Shown in pieces: positions 53,130 to 62,105 of a DNA stretch of 64,000 nt. Numbering within the stretch: the first letter of the stretch is position 1; every line of letters starts with the position of its first letter. Source of the stretch: Paractinoplanes brasiliensis (GTDB taxonomy: Bacteria; Actinomycetota; Actinomycetes; Mycobacteriales; Micromonosporaceae); the NCBI RefSeq assembly GCF_004362215.1, contig NZ_SNWR01000001.1, positions 2,668,001 through 2,732,000 on the forward strand, read 5' to 3'. The translations under genes and the position numbers were made by a program. Under the pieces are notes generated by a model, which searched no databases, was not told the origin of the DNA, and saw only the letters and a program-made list of their open reading frames with translations.

Positions 53130-54715
53130 CCACCGCCGTGCAAGCTCGCCTGCAGGCGACCGACCCGGCACGATGGCTAGCGCTGGCGCTTTCCTGGCGC
53201 CGCTGGGCCGAGCTGGCCGGTCACCTGATCGCCGAGCTGGTTCCCCGCCTGGCCGCACTGCCTTCGGCGTGGCGTGGCACCACGGCGACCGCCGCCTCGC
53301 ACCGTCTGCACGAGTTGCGCCGCCGGCTGATTCTGTTCCGCCTGCACTGCTGGCGTGCCGACCAGACCGCCGGTGAGTTCGCGGCCGCCCTGATCAGGGC
53401 GAAAGCGCTGCTGGCGCGGGCCCTCGCCGCCGCATCCCGGGCCGATTCGCTGACGCCGCGGCCGAATTCGGAGGCCGCGGCCGGGCAGGCTGCCCACGGG
53501 CCGGTCGCGAAAGCCCGTGCTTTCGGGCCGGCGTGGGGTTTCCATCCGGACTTGACCGCGGCGCTCGCGCTGGCGGCCCGGTCCGACACCGAGGCCGCCG
53601 AGCGGCTGCGCAGCCTGGCCACGGCGATACACACCCCGGCCGAGCCGCCCGGCCCGGATCCCGGCCGGCCCGACTGCACCACCTCCCCCGCCGGGGTGCG
53701 GCGCTGGTGGGGCGGGCTTCCGGCGGGGCAGCGCAACTGGCTGCTCGCCACCGAGGCGGCGTGGCTGGCCCGGCTCGACGGCCTCCCCGCGGCCGACCGC
53801 GACATCGCGAACCGTCTGCTGCTCGACGAGCGGCTGGCCGAGGTGGACAGGGCGATCGCCGGAGCAAGTGGCAGAGAGCGCGACAAGCTGCGGAAACTCC
53901 GTAACGGGTTGTTCGCGCTCGACCGCCGGCTCGCCGACGGGGCCGGCCCGCGCGCCTACCTGCTGCGGCTCGACGTGGCCGAGGAGGGCCGTGCGGTGGT
54001 GGCGCTCGGCGATCCCGACCGGGCCGGCAACGTGCTCACTCACGTTCCGGGGATGACCGCCGACCTGGCCTCGTTCGGCGGGGAGCTGGCCCGGTCCGAA
54101 CGGGTCGCCGTGCGCGCCGCCGAGGTACGGCCGGCCGTCTCAACCAGCGCGATCATGTGGCTCGACTACGACGCACCCGACTTCGTCGACGAGGCGGCGA
54201 GCGCCCGCCGGGCCGAGGCCGGCGCACCTGCGCTGCGGCATTTCCAGGAGGGTCTGCGGGCCGCGCACGAGGGCCCGCCGGCCCGGCAGGTGGTGCTCGG
54301 CCACAGCTACGGCTCGCTGGTCGTGGGCAAGGCGGCTGCCGGGGGTCTCGACGCCGACAGCGTGGTCTTCGTCGGCTCACCGGGTGTCGGCGTCGACTCG
54401 GCCCGTGACCTGCGGGTGCCCTCGGGTGAGGTCTGGTCGAGCACGTCCCGCAGCGACGTCATCCAGTACGTGGCGGTGTCCCCGGCAAGCCTGGTCCGCG
54501 ATGTGGGCACAGCCGCCGCCGTGCCGGGCATCGGCGCGCTCATGGCTTTCGGCCGCCCGGAAAGCGACCTGTGGTTCGGTCACAACCCGAGCGACCCGGC
54601 GTTCGGCGCGCACGCCTTCGCCGGCGCACCCGGCGGTGGTCACGTCGGTTACTGGGAGCCCGGCTCCCCGTCCTTGGAGACCCTCACCGCGATCACCCTG
54701 GGGACAGCCCGATGA
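53126..54715 (+). CDS. WxG-containing DUF1023 alpha/beta-hydrolase
   Basis: A 529-residue protein. Residues 1-110 are helical with a WRG motif at 49-51 (LPSAWRGTTATAASHRL), resembling a WXG100-type or effector leader. The DUF1023 alpha/beta-hydrolase domain occupies about 200-529: YDAPD region, nucleophile elbow VVLGHSYGSLVVG near residue 393, VGSPGVGVDSA and a late GGGHVGYW with the probable catalytic His. No signal peptide is seen. Translational coupling to the EspC-like gene suggests a secreted pair; the hydrolase substrate is unknown. Confidence 0.85.
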   Translation: MTTAVQARLQATDPARWLALALSWRRWAELAGHLIAELVPRLAALPSAWRGTTATAASHRLHELRRRLILFRLHCWRADQTAGEFAAALIRAKALLARALAAASRADSLTPRPNSEAAAGQAAHGPVAKARAFGPAWGFHPDLTAALALAARSDTEAAERLRSLATAIHTPAEPPGPDPGRPDCTTSPAGVRRWWGGLPAGQRNWLLATEAAWLARLDGLPAADRDIANRLLLDERLAEVDRAIAGASGRERDKLRKLRNGLFALDRRLADGAGPRAYLLRLDVAEEGRAVVALGDPDRAGNVLTHVPGMTADLASFGGELARSERVAVRAAEVRPAVSTSAIMWLDYDAPDFVDEAASARRAEAGAPALRHFQEGLRAAHEGPPARQVVLGHSYGSLVVGKAAAGGLDADSVVFVGSPGVGVDSARDLRVPSGEVWSSTSRSDVIQYVAVSPASLVRDVGTAAAVPGIGALMAFGRPESDLWFGHNPSDPAFGAHAFAGAPGGGHVGYWEPGSPSLETLTAITLGTAR

Positions 54716-54735
54716 GACCACCGTGACACGCCAAC

Positions 54736-54773
54736 GGCCGTCACCGACGCCGCCAAGCGACGCGGTGACGGCC
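54736..54773 (+). terminator. Hairpin downstream of the DUF1023 gene
   Basis: GGCCGTCACCG (54736-54746) and its exact complement (54763-54773), 11 bp, with a 16-base loop, begin 21 bases after the stop. The right arm overlaps the first unit of the following tandem repeat. Confidence 0.6.
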
Positions 54774-54900
54774 GGACAATCCGGGCGACGCCGTAAAGCG
54801 GTGACCGCCGGGCAGATCGCGCGACGCCGTAAAAGCGGTGACCGCCAGGCAGGTCGCGCGACACCGTGATGCGGTGACGCCCGGACAGGATGGGCAGCGT
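54762..54900. repeat. 36-bp tandem repeat (four copies) between convergent genes
   Basis: Imperfect copies start at 54762, 54798, 54835 and 54871 (units of 36, 37, 36 and about 30 bases). Each begins GCGGTGAC(G/C) and the first three contain a GCGAC(G/A)CCGT block. The array ends 3 bases before the glmS stop and fills most of the gap after the DUF1023 gene. It may serve as the glmS terminator region. It is not a CRISPR: there are no spacers. Confidence 0.85.
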
Positions 54901-54903
54901 TGC

Positions 54904-56787
54904 TTACTCGACGGTGACGGACTTGGCCAGGTTGCGGGGCTGGTCGACGTCGTGCCCGCGGGCGGCTGCGATCTCGCACGCGAGCACCTGCAGGGGCACG
55001 GTGGTCATCAGGGGAGCCAGCAGCGTCGGGGTCGCGGGCACCGGGATCAGGTGGTCGGCGTAGGCGCGGACGTCCTCGTCGCCCTCCTCAGCGATCACGA
55101 TGGTGCGGGCGCCGCGGGCGCGGACCTCCTGGATGTTGGAGACGACCTTGTCGCGCATGACACCGCGGCCGGCCGGGGAAGGCACCACGCAGACGACCGG
55201 CGTGCCCTCGTCGATCAGGGCGATCGGCCCGTGCTTGAGCTCACCGGCGGCGAAGCCCTCGGCGTGCATGTAGGCGAGCTCCTTGAGCTTGAGCGCGCCC
55301 TCCAGGGCCACCGGGAAGCCGACGTGCCGGCCGATGAACAGCACCGTCGAGGCGGTCTTGAGGTCACGGGCGAGCTCGCGCACCTCCTCCATGCGGCCGA
55401 GCAGCGTACGCAGGCTGTCGGGGGTCTGCTGCAGCTTCTCGACCACGGCGGCGACCTCGTCGGCGTACATGACGCCGCGGATCTGGGCCAGGTGCAGGCC
55501 GATCAGATAGCAGGCGACCAGCTGGGTCAGGAACGCCTTGGTCGACGCCACCGCGACCTCGGGCCCGCCGTGGGTGTAGAGCACCGCGTCGGACTCGCGC
55601 GGGATCGTCGAGCCGTTGGTGTTGCAGATCGCCAGGACGCGGGCCTTCTGCTCCTTGGCGTGACGCAGCGCCATCAGCGTGTCCATCGACTCGCCGGACT
55701 GGCTGATGGCGACCACCAGCGTCGAACGGTCGAGGATCGGGTCGCGGTAGCGGAACTCGCTGGCCAGCTCGACCTCGCACGGGATGCGCACCCAGTGCTC
55801 GATGGCGTACTTGGCGACCATGCCCGCGTGGTACGACGTGCCGCAGGCCACGATGAAGATCTTGTCGACGTCGCGGAGGTCCTGGTCGGTCAGGCGCACC
55901 TCGTCGAGCACGATCTCGCCGCGGTCGGAGAGACGGCCGAGCAGGGTGTCGGCGATCGCCTGCGGCTGCTCGGCGATCTCCTTGAGCATGAAGTAGTCGT
56001 GGCCCCCCTTCTCGGCGGCCGAGGCGTCCCAGTTGATGTGGAACTCGTGGCCCTCCTGGGCCGAGCCGTCGAAACCGGTGATCTCGATGCCGGCCGGGGT
56101 GATCAGGACGACCTGGTCCTGGCCGAGCTCGATCGCCTCGCGGGTGTGCTCGATGAACGCCGAGACGTCGCTGGCCAGGAAGTTCTCGCCGTCGCCGCGG
56201 CCCACGACCAGCGGCGAGTTGCGGCGGGCGGCGACCACCGCGTCGGGCACCTCGACGTCGACGGCGAGCAGCGTGAACGCGCCCTCGAGCCGGCGGACGG
56301 TGCGGCGCATGCCCTCGGCGAGCAGCTGCGGGCCGTCGGCCTGACCGGACTCGCGGAGCCGGCGCATCTCGGCCGCGAGCAGGTGGGCGGCGCACTCGGT
56401 GTCGGTGTCGCTGCTGAACTCGACGCCGGTCGCCTCGAGCTCGGCGCGCAGCCGGGCGAAGTTCTCGATGATGCCGTTGTGGATGACCGCGACCCGGCCG
56501 TCCTGCGAGATGTGCGGGTGCGCGTTGCGGTCGGTCGGGCCGCCGTGCGTCGCCCAGCGGGTGTGCCCGATGCCGGTGAGACCGGCGGCGATGCGCGATT
56601 CGCCGGACTCGGCCAGCGCCTTTTCCAGGTTGGCCAGCTTGCCGGCCTTCTTCTCGGTCAGAACGGTGCCGTCGTCCACGACAGCCACACCGGCGGAGTC
56701 GTACCCGCGGTATTCCAGCCTGCGCAGTCCGTCAAGAACGATGCTGAGCGCCGGACGACCGCCGACGTACCCCACGATGCCACACAT
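54904..56787 (-). CDS. glmS: Glutamine-fructose-6-phosphate aminotransferase (isomerising)
   Basis: Makes glucosamine-6-phosphate, feeding GlmM and cell-wall synthesis. A 627-residue protein: the N-terminal class II amidotransferase starts directly with Cys after Met (MCGIVGYVGG), and two SIS domains follow (CGTSYHAGMVAKY, ISQSGESMDTL). The C-terminus is DQPRNLAKSVTVE, as in the family. I use ATG 56787, the only start that exposes the catalytic Cys. Divergent from the MmpS-like gene. Confidence 0.98.
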   Translation of the reverse strand: MCGIVGYVGGRPALSIVLDGLRRLEYRGYDSAGVAVVDDGTVLTEKKAGKLANLEKALAESGESRIAAGLTGIGHTRWATHGGPTDRNAHPHISQDGRVAVIHNGIIENFARLRAELEATGVEFSSDTDTECAAHLLAAEMRRLRESGQADGPQLLAEGMRRTVRRLEGAFTLLAVDVEVPDAVVAARRNSPLVVGRGDGENFLASDVSAFIEHTREAIELGQDQVVLITPAGIEITGFDGSAQEGHEFHINWDASAAEKGGHDYFMLKEIAEQPQAIADTLLGRLSDRGEIVLDEVRLTDQDLRDVDKIFIVACGTSYHAGMVAKYAIEHWVRIPCEVELASEFRYRDPILDRSTLVVAISQSGESMDTLMALRHAKEQKARVLAICNTNGSTIPRESDAVLYTHGGPEVAVASTKAFLTQLVACYLIGLHLAQIRGVMYADEVAAVVEKLQQTPDSLRTLLGRMEEVRELARDLKTASTVLFIGRHVGFPVALEGALKLKELAYMHAEGFAAGELKHGPIALIDEGTPVVCVVPSPAGRGVMRDKVVSNIQEVRARGARTIVIAEEGDEDVRAYADHLIPVPATPTLLAPLMTTVPLQVLACEIAAARGHDVDQPRNLAKSVTVE

Positions 56788-56822
56788 AGCCCTGAGCCTA
56801 GCGGACTTCCGCTCATCCGTCA

Positions 56823-56847
56823 TGCTCGAGAAGCACCCTTTCGAGCA
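56823..56847. promoter_or_regulatory. Short inverted repeat in the glmS leader
   Basis: TGCTCGA and TCGAGCA (7 bp) with an 11-base spacer lie about 36 bases upstream of the glmS start, in the region shared with the divergent MmpS-like gene. Operator or leader stem; the role is unknown. Confidence 0.3.
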
Positions 56848-56958
56848 CACCGGCTGCGCAAAAAGAGCCGAACAGCCGACCGGGCCATCCCACGGCTGGC
56901 GTCGCCGGCGTACCGTCGGCTACCGCGCCACAACAGCGCGCTCGCACCGGGAGAAACG

Positions 56959-57747
56959 TTGAGCAATCAGCAGCCGGACGGCACCTCTGAGCCGACCACC
57001 CCCCTGCCGCCCGCCCCGCCGTCGTTCAGGCCCGGCTCCGCGCCGCTGCCGCAGCCGCCCAACCCGGACTATCCGCCGACCTCCGAGTTCCCGGCCGCGC
57101 CGACGGAGCACTATCGGGTGCAGTCGTACGAGCCCCCACCCGACTACGGGCCGCCGCAGGCTTACGAGCCCCCACCGGGATACGGTCCGCCGCCCGGATA
57201 CGCCCAGCCCAGTTACCAGCAACCTCCGCCGCCGCCCCGCCGGAGCAAGATCCCCATGGTCCTGCTTGTCCTGGCGATCACGCTCCTGCTCTGCGGCGGC
57301 GTCGCCACCGCGGGCGTGCTCTTCGTGCGCAATGTGACGGATCGGGCCAAGGAGGCCCTGCCCGAGCTGCCCCAGCTGCCCTCGGCCGCCCCGCAGATCC
57401 CCGACCTGCCCACCGAGCTCCCCAGCCTGCCGGGAAACGTGCCCGACGTCACCGGCCGCAAGATCACGGTCACGTACGAGGTGAAAGGCACCGGCCAGGC
57501 CTCCCAGATCCTGTACACGGAGAAGCTCGGCGCCCCGCCCAAGCGGCTGCAGGACGTCAACCTGCCGTGGAAGATCACCACCGAGATGGACACACCGGCT
57601 CTCGTGTCGGTCGTCGCGATGCGCGTCGGCACCTCGGAGGGGACGATCGAGTGCCGGGCCCTGGTCGACGGCGCCGAGGTGAAACAGCGCACCTCCAGCC
57701 CGTCGAACGTGGCCACCGCGACCTGCACCCACTTCGCCATCGAGTGA
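56959..57747 (+). CDS. Membrane protein with Pro/Tyr-rich N-terminus and MmpS-like C-terminal domain
   Basis: A 262-residue protein starting at TTG 56959 with GGGAGAA upstream. Residues 1-95 are Pro/Tyr-rich with repeats of YEPPPDYGPP and YGPPPGY type. One transmembrane helix follows (IPMVLLVLAITLLLCGGVA). The outer part has a Pro/Leu heptad stretch and then an MmpS-like beta domain (ITVTYEVKGTGQASQILYT, TIECRALVDGAEV) with two Cys. MmpS proteins partner MmpL transporters, but none is nearby. Followed after 10 bp by the aminotransferase gene. Confidence 0.88.
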   Translation: MSNQQPDGTSEPTTPLPPAPPSFRPGSAPLPQPPNPDYPPTSEFPAAPTEHYRVQSYEPPPDYGPPQAYEPPPGYGPPPGYAQPSYQQPPPPPRRSKIPMVLLVLAITLLLCGGVATAGVLFVRNVTDRAKEALPELPQLPSAAPQIPDLPTELPSLPGNVPDVTGRKITVTYEVKGTGQASQILYTEKLGAPPKRLQDVNLPWKITTEMDTPALVSVVAMRVGTSEGTIECRALVDGAEVKQRTSSPSNVATATCTHFAIE

Positions 57748-57757
57748 GACTGATCCC

Positions 57758-58912
<1,155 letters not shown>

Positions 58913-58936
<24 letters not shown>

Positions 58937-59026
58937 AAAAGACCGACGAAGCGGACAAGTCCCCTAAAGCCGCCTGTCGAAGCTGGGCCGCTGAAAGAGA
59001 CCGACGAAGCGGACAAGTCCCTCAAA
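58913..59026. repeat. 58-bp direct duplication covering the 3' end of the aminotransferase gene
   Basis: About 56 bases from 58913 recur from 58971 with only a few changes. Each copy holds the last eight codons (CTGTCGAAGCTGGGCCGC), the stop and the following GACCGACGAAGCGGACAAG segment. The second copy is untranslated. The shared 3' block may carry the terminator or an RNA-processing site. Confidence 0.9.
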
Positions 59027-59039
59027 TACGGCTGAGGAA

Positions 59040-60392
59040 CTAGGCGGGAGAGGCGGAGCGCACCTCGTCGGCGATCCGCTCGGCGACCGTACGGGCCTGC
59101 TCCTCGGTGGCCGCCTCGACCATCACCCGGACGAGCGGCTCCGTGCCCGAGGGACGCAGCAGCACCCGGCCGGTCTCGCCCAGCTCGTTCTCGGCCAGCG
59201 CCACCGCGGCCTGCACGGCGGGAGCCGCCGCACCCGCGTCCCGGTCGCCGACGCGTACGTTGATCAAAACCTGGGGCAGCGGGTGCACGACCGACGCCAG
59301 GTCGGCCAGCGACTTGCCGGACGCGGCCAGCTGCGCCATCAGGTGCAGGCCGGTCAGCACGCCGTCGCCGGTGGTCGCGTAGGCCGGCATCACGATGTGC
59401 CCGCTCTGCTCGCCGCCCAGCGCCAGCCCGCCCGCGTTGAGCTCCTCGAGCACGTAGCGGTCGCCCACCTTGGTCTCGAGCAGCTTGATCCCGGACTGCT
59501 TCATGGCGATGCGCAGCCCGAGGTTGCTCATCACGGTCGCGACCAGCGTGTTGTCGGTCAGCGTGCCCGCGTCGCGCATGGCCAGGGCCAGGATCGCCAT
59601 GATCTGGTCGCCGTCCACCACGTCACCGGAGGCGGTCACCGCGAGGCAGCGGTCGGCGTCGCCGTCGTGGGCCAGCCCCAGGTCGGCCCCCTCGGCCAGC
59701 ACGGCGTCGCGCACCTTGTCGAGGTGGGTCGAGCCGCATCCGTCGTTGATGTTCAGCCCGTCCGGGTCGGCGTGGATCGCGATGACCTCGGCGCCGGCCT
59801 CCTCGTACGCCACCGGGCCGACCTCGCTGGCCGCGCCGTTCGCGCAGTCGACCACGACCTTGATGCCGGCCAGGCTGTGCGGGGTGGAGCCGACCAGGTG
59901 CTTCACGTAGTGCTCGGCGCCGTCGAGGAGGTCGTGCACCCGGCCGATGCCGGCGCCGGTGGGGCGGCCGACCAGCCCGTGGCCGTCCTCGATGGCCTGC
60001 TCGATGCGCTCCTCCAGCTCGTCGGGAAGCTTGGTGCCCCCGGCGGCGAAGAGCTTGATCCCGTTGTCGGGCATCGGGTTGTGTGACGCCGACAGCATCA
60101 CGCCGAGGTCGGCGTTGGTCTGCCCGACCAGGAAGGCCACCGCGGGCGTCGGCAGCACCCCGACCCGTACGACGTTGGCGCCCGCGCTGGTCAGGCCGGC
60201 GACGACGGCCGCCTCCAGCATCTCGCCGCTGGCCCGCGGGTCACGGCCGACGATGGCCAGCGGCTGGTGGCTGCTGTCGCTCTCGACCAGGACGCGTGCG
60301 GCCGCGACCGCCACTTTGAGGGCCAGTTCCGGGGTGAGCAGCTCGCCGTTCGCGAGCCCCCGTACGCCGTCGGTGCCGAACAGTCGCCCCAT
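59040..60392 (-). CDS. glmM: Phosphoglucosamine mutase
   Basis: Converts glucosamine-6-phosphate to glucosamine-1-phosphate. A 450-residue protein: the start GRLFGTDGVRG, active-site serine loop SASHNP (Ser103), metal loop DGDADR near residue 245, sugar loop GGEQSGH and phosphate loop RPSGTEPLVRV are all intact. It is encoded after rpsI in the usual actinobacterial order, separated by a terminator. Confidence 0.98.
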   Translation of the reverse strand: MGRLFGTDGVRGLANGELLTPELALKVAVAAARVLVESDSSHQPLAIVGRDPRASGEMLEAAVVAGLTSAGANVVRVGVLPTPAVAFLVGQTNADLGVMLSASHNPMPDNGIKLFAAGGTKLPDELEERIEQAIEDGHGLVGRPTGAGIGRVHDLLDGAEHYVKHLVGSTPHSLAGIKVVVDCANGAASEVGPVAYEEAGAEVIAIHADPDGLNINDGCGSTHLDKVRDAVLAEGADLGLAHDGDADRCLAVTASGDVVDGDQIMAILALAMRDAGTLTDNTLVATVMSNLGLRIAMKQSGIKLLETKVGDRYVLEELNAGGLALGGEQSGHIVMPAYATTGDGVLTGLHLMAQLAASGKSLADLASVVHPLPQVLINVRVGDRDAGAAAPAVQAAVALAENELGETGRVLLRPSGTEPLVRVMVEAATEEQARTVAERIADEVRSASPA

Positions 60393-60435
60393 GGCGGTTT
60401 CCTTTGCGGTGCGTCGTAAAAGGGGAGGGAACGCA

Positions 60436-60484
60436 AACGGCCGGGCCGGCCCCCAGGGAAACCCAGGGGCACAACCCGGCCGTT
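60436..60484 (-). terminator. Terminator of the rplM-rpsI operon
   Basis: AACGGCCGGG (60436-60445) and its exact complement (60475-60484) enclose a C/G-rich inner stem (GCCCC/GGGGC). It lies 18 bases after the rpsI stop on the leftward strand. Confidence 0.82.
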
Positions 60485-60502
60485 GTCAGACTCGGCGCAA
60501 AA

Positions 60503-61000
60503 TCAGCGCTTCGAGTACTGCGGAGCCTTACGGGCCTTCTTGAGGCCGTACTTCTTGCTCTCCTTGACGCGGGCGTCCCGGGTGAGGAAGCCGGCCTTCT
60601 TAAGAGCGGGGCGGTCGTCGGGCTCGTTCGTGATGAGCGCCCGCGCGATGCCGAGGCGCAGCGCACCGGCCTGGCCGGTGATGCCGCCGCCGCGCAGGTT
60701 CGCGATCACGTCGAACTGCTCTTCCTTCTCAGCCGTGACGAGCGGCTCACGGATGAGCTGCTGGTGCACCTTGCTGGGGAAGTAGGCCTCGAGGTCACGG
60801 CCGTTGCAAACGATCTTGCCGCTGCCGGGCACGAGACGCACTCGGACGATGGCCTCCTTGCGGCGGCCGACGGTCTGGATCGGACGGTCACCGGGACGCG
60901 GGGCGCGGACCGGGGCCGGCGCGGGCGTCTCGACGACGACGACCGTCTCAGCGGGCTCCTCGACGGTCTCGACGACCTCGGGCTCGATGATGTCGGACAT
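60503..61000 (-). CDS. rpsI: 30S ribosomal protein S9
   Basis: Small-subunit protein whose C-terminal KKARKAPQYSKR tail reaches P-site tRNA. It is 165 residues from ATG 61000, which has GGAGAAGG 7 bases upstream; a GTG at 61024 overlapping the rplM stop is possible but adds an unconserved leader. The first 45 residues are an acidic, Val/Pro-rich extension (EPEVVETVEEPAE) seen in actinobacterial S9. The core then begins TVGRRKEAIVRVRLVPG. Confidence 0.97.
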   Translation of the reverse strand: MSDIIEPEVVETVEEPAETVVVVETPAPAPVRAPRPGDRPIQTVGRRKEAIVRVRLVPGSGKIVCNGRDLEAYFPSKVHQQLIREPLVTAEKEEQFDVIANLRGGGITGQAGALRLGIARALITNEPDDRPALKKAGFLTRDARVKESKKYGLKKARKAPQYSKR

Positions 61001-61020
61001 GCTGCTGCCTTCTCCCGCGC

Positions 61021-61464
61021 TCACTGCGCGATCTGGGTGATTTCGAACGGCTGGGGCTGCTGGGCCGCGTGCGGGTGCTCGGCGCCCGGGTAGACCTTCA
61101 GCTTCTTGATGATCTGCCGCGCGAGCTTGTTGTGCGGGAGCATGCCCTTGACGGCCAGCTCGATCGCCTTCTCGGGGCGCTTGCTCAGCAGCTCCTCGTA
61201 GCCGACCTGCTTCAGACCGCCCGGGTAGCCCGAGTGGCGGTAAGCGACCTTGGTCTGCCGCTTGTTGCCGGTCAGGGCGACCTTGCCGGCGTTGATGATC
61301 ACCACGAAGTCGCCGGTGTCGACGTGCGGGGCGAAGGTCGGCTTGTGCTTACCGCGCAGAAGGTTCGCGGTGTGGGTGGCCAGGCGGCCCAGAACGACGT
61401 CGGAAGCGTCGATAATGTGCCACTGACGCTCGATCTCACCCGGCTTCGGGCTGTACGTACGCAC
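61021..61464 (-). CDS. rplM: 50S ribosomal protein L13
   Basis: Large-subunit protein of 147 residues, the normal length. The start RTYSPKPGEIERQWHIIDA and blocks VLGRLATHTANLLRGKHKP and VKGMLPHNKLARQIIKKLKVY are diagnostic. First gene of the rplM-rpsI operon; the promoter must lie in the gene-poor stretch to the right. Confidence 0.98.
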   Translation of the reverse strand: MRTYSPKPGEIERQWHIIDASDVVLGRLATHTANLLRGKHKPTFAPHVDTGDFVVIINAGKVALTGNKRQTKVAYRHSGYPGGLKQVGYEELLSKRPEKAIELAVKGMLPHNKLARQIIKKLKVYPGAEHPHAAQQPQPFEITQIAQ

Positions 61465-62101
61465 AGAATTACCTTGTCTTGTCGTCGGTCTGGGGTCGCG
61501 CGCTGGTCGCGGTGAACGCGAACATCAAGCCTACCCGGAGGGCGGGCTCGCAGCTGTCGCACAACAGCAGGCAACAATACCCGGCTGCGCGGCGCGTGGT
61601 CAAAACGTGCGTGGAGCGACACGATCGGTGGCCCCGTCGTAGGAACTGACGCGACCTCCAAACATAACCTCGACCAGCATACCCGGCCCTCCGACGCGCC
61701 CGGCAGCGGGATCCAAGGTCACCACCGCCCGTAGCGAAGGTCACAGCTCGATGCCTCTTAGCAGGCTCGAAACAAACGGGACGCGAGGGCGAAATTCCCC
61801 GACGGCACGCTTCCGATATGAGCAATGGTGCTGACACCTCGACGACGCGGGCCCGGCGTGGCCCGCACGTGCGGGGACAACGCACTATTGAGAAGCCACC
61901 GTCAGGGTTGAGGACGGACCTGACGGTGACCGCTGGACCGGCTTCCTGGTTCGGCGAGGAGGAGTCGTGGCGCGCGCCGGGCGGAGGTACGGCGGAGAAC
62001 GCAGGCGTGACATGGGAGCGGGTCGACGCTGAGGACGGCGGACTCCGAGCGTGCCCTTCGGTGGACCGTTCGGCCGCGCCGCGACTTCTCGAAATACCGA
62101 T
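61465..62101. other. 637-bp mostly gene-free region between rplM and the HemD-like regulator
   Basis: Holds the leftward rplM promoter/leader and the rightward promoter of the HemD-like regulator. I see no clear -35/-10 pair, but there is an inverted repeat at 61897-61928. An open frame at 61818-62105 is listed separately as doubtful. Confidence 0.55.
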
Positions 62102-62105
62102 ATGA
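61818..62105 (+). CDS. Doubtful small ORF upstream of the HemD-like regulator
   Basis: A 95-codon frame (MSNGADTSTTRARRG start) whose stop overlaps the regulator's ATG by 4 bp, which would fit translational coupling. Against it: codon use includes several codons rare elsewhere in the window (ATA, TTG, AGG, CTT), no ribosome site is seen before its ATG and no domain is recognised. It could be a leader peptide or chance. Confidence 0.25.
   Translation: MSNGADTSTTRARRGPHVRGQRTIEKPPSGLRTDLTVTAGPASWFGEEESWRAPGGGTAENAGVTWERVDAEDGGLRACPSVDRSAAPRLLEIPI
61897..61928. promoter_or_regulatory. Inverted repeat upstream of the HemD-like regulator
   Basis: CACCGTCAGG and its exact complement (10 bp each) flank a 12-base centre, 174 bases before the regulator start. 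Candidate operator or leader hairpin. Confidence 0.4.

Noticed and set aside
52217..54900. Tandem repeats at 52.2 kb and 54.8 kb as possible CRISPR arrays
   Set aside because: The units are contiguous with no unique spacers, and no cas genes are present.
54838..56958. Rightward frame running into the MmpS-like gene as an N-terminal extension
   Set aside because: It is the antisense shadow of glmS; the real start TTG 56959 follows a ribosome site and begins the Pro-rich domain.
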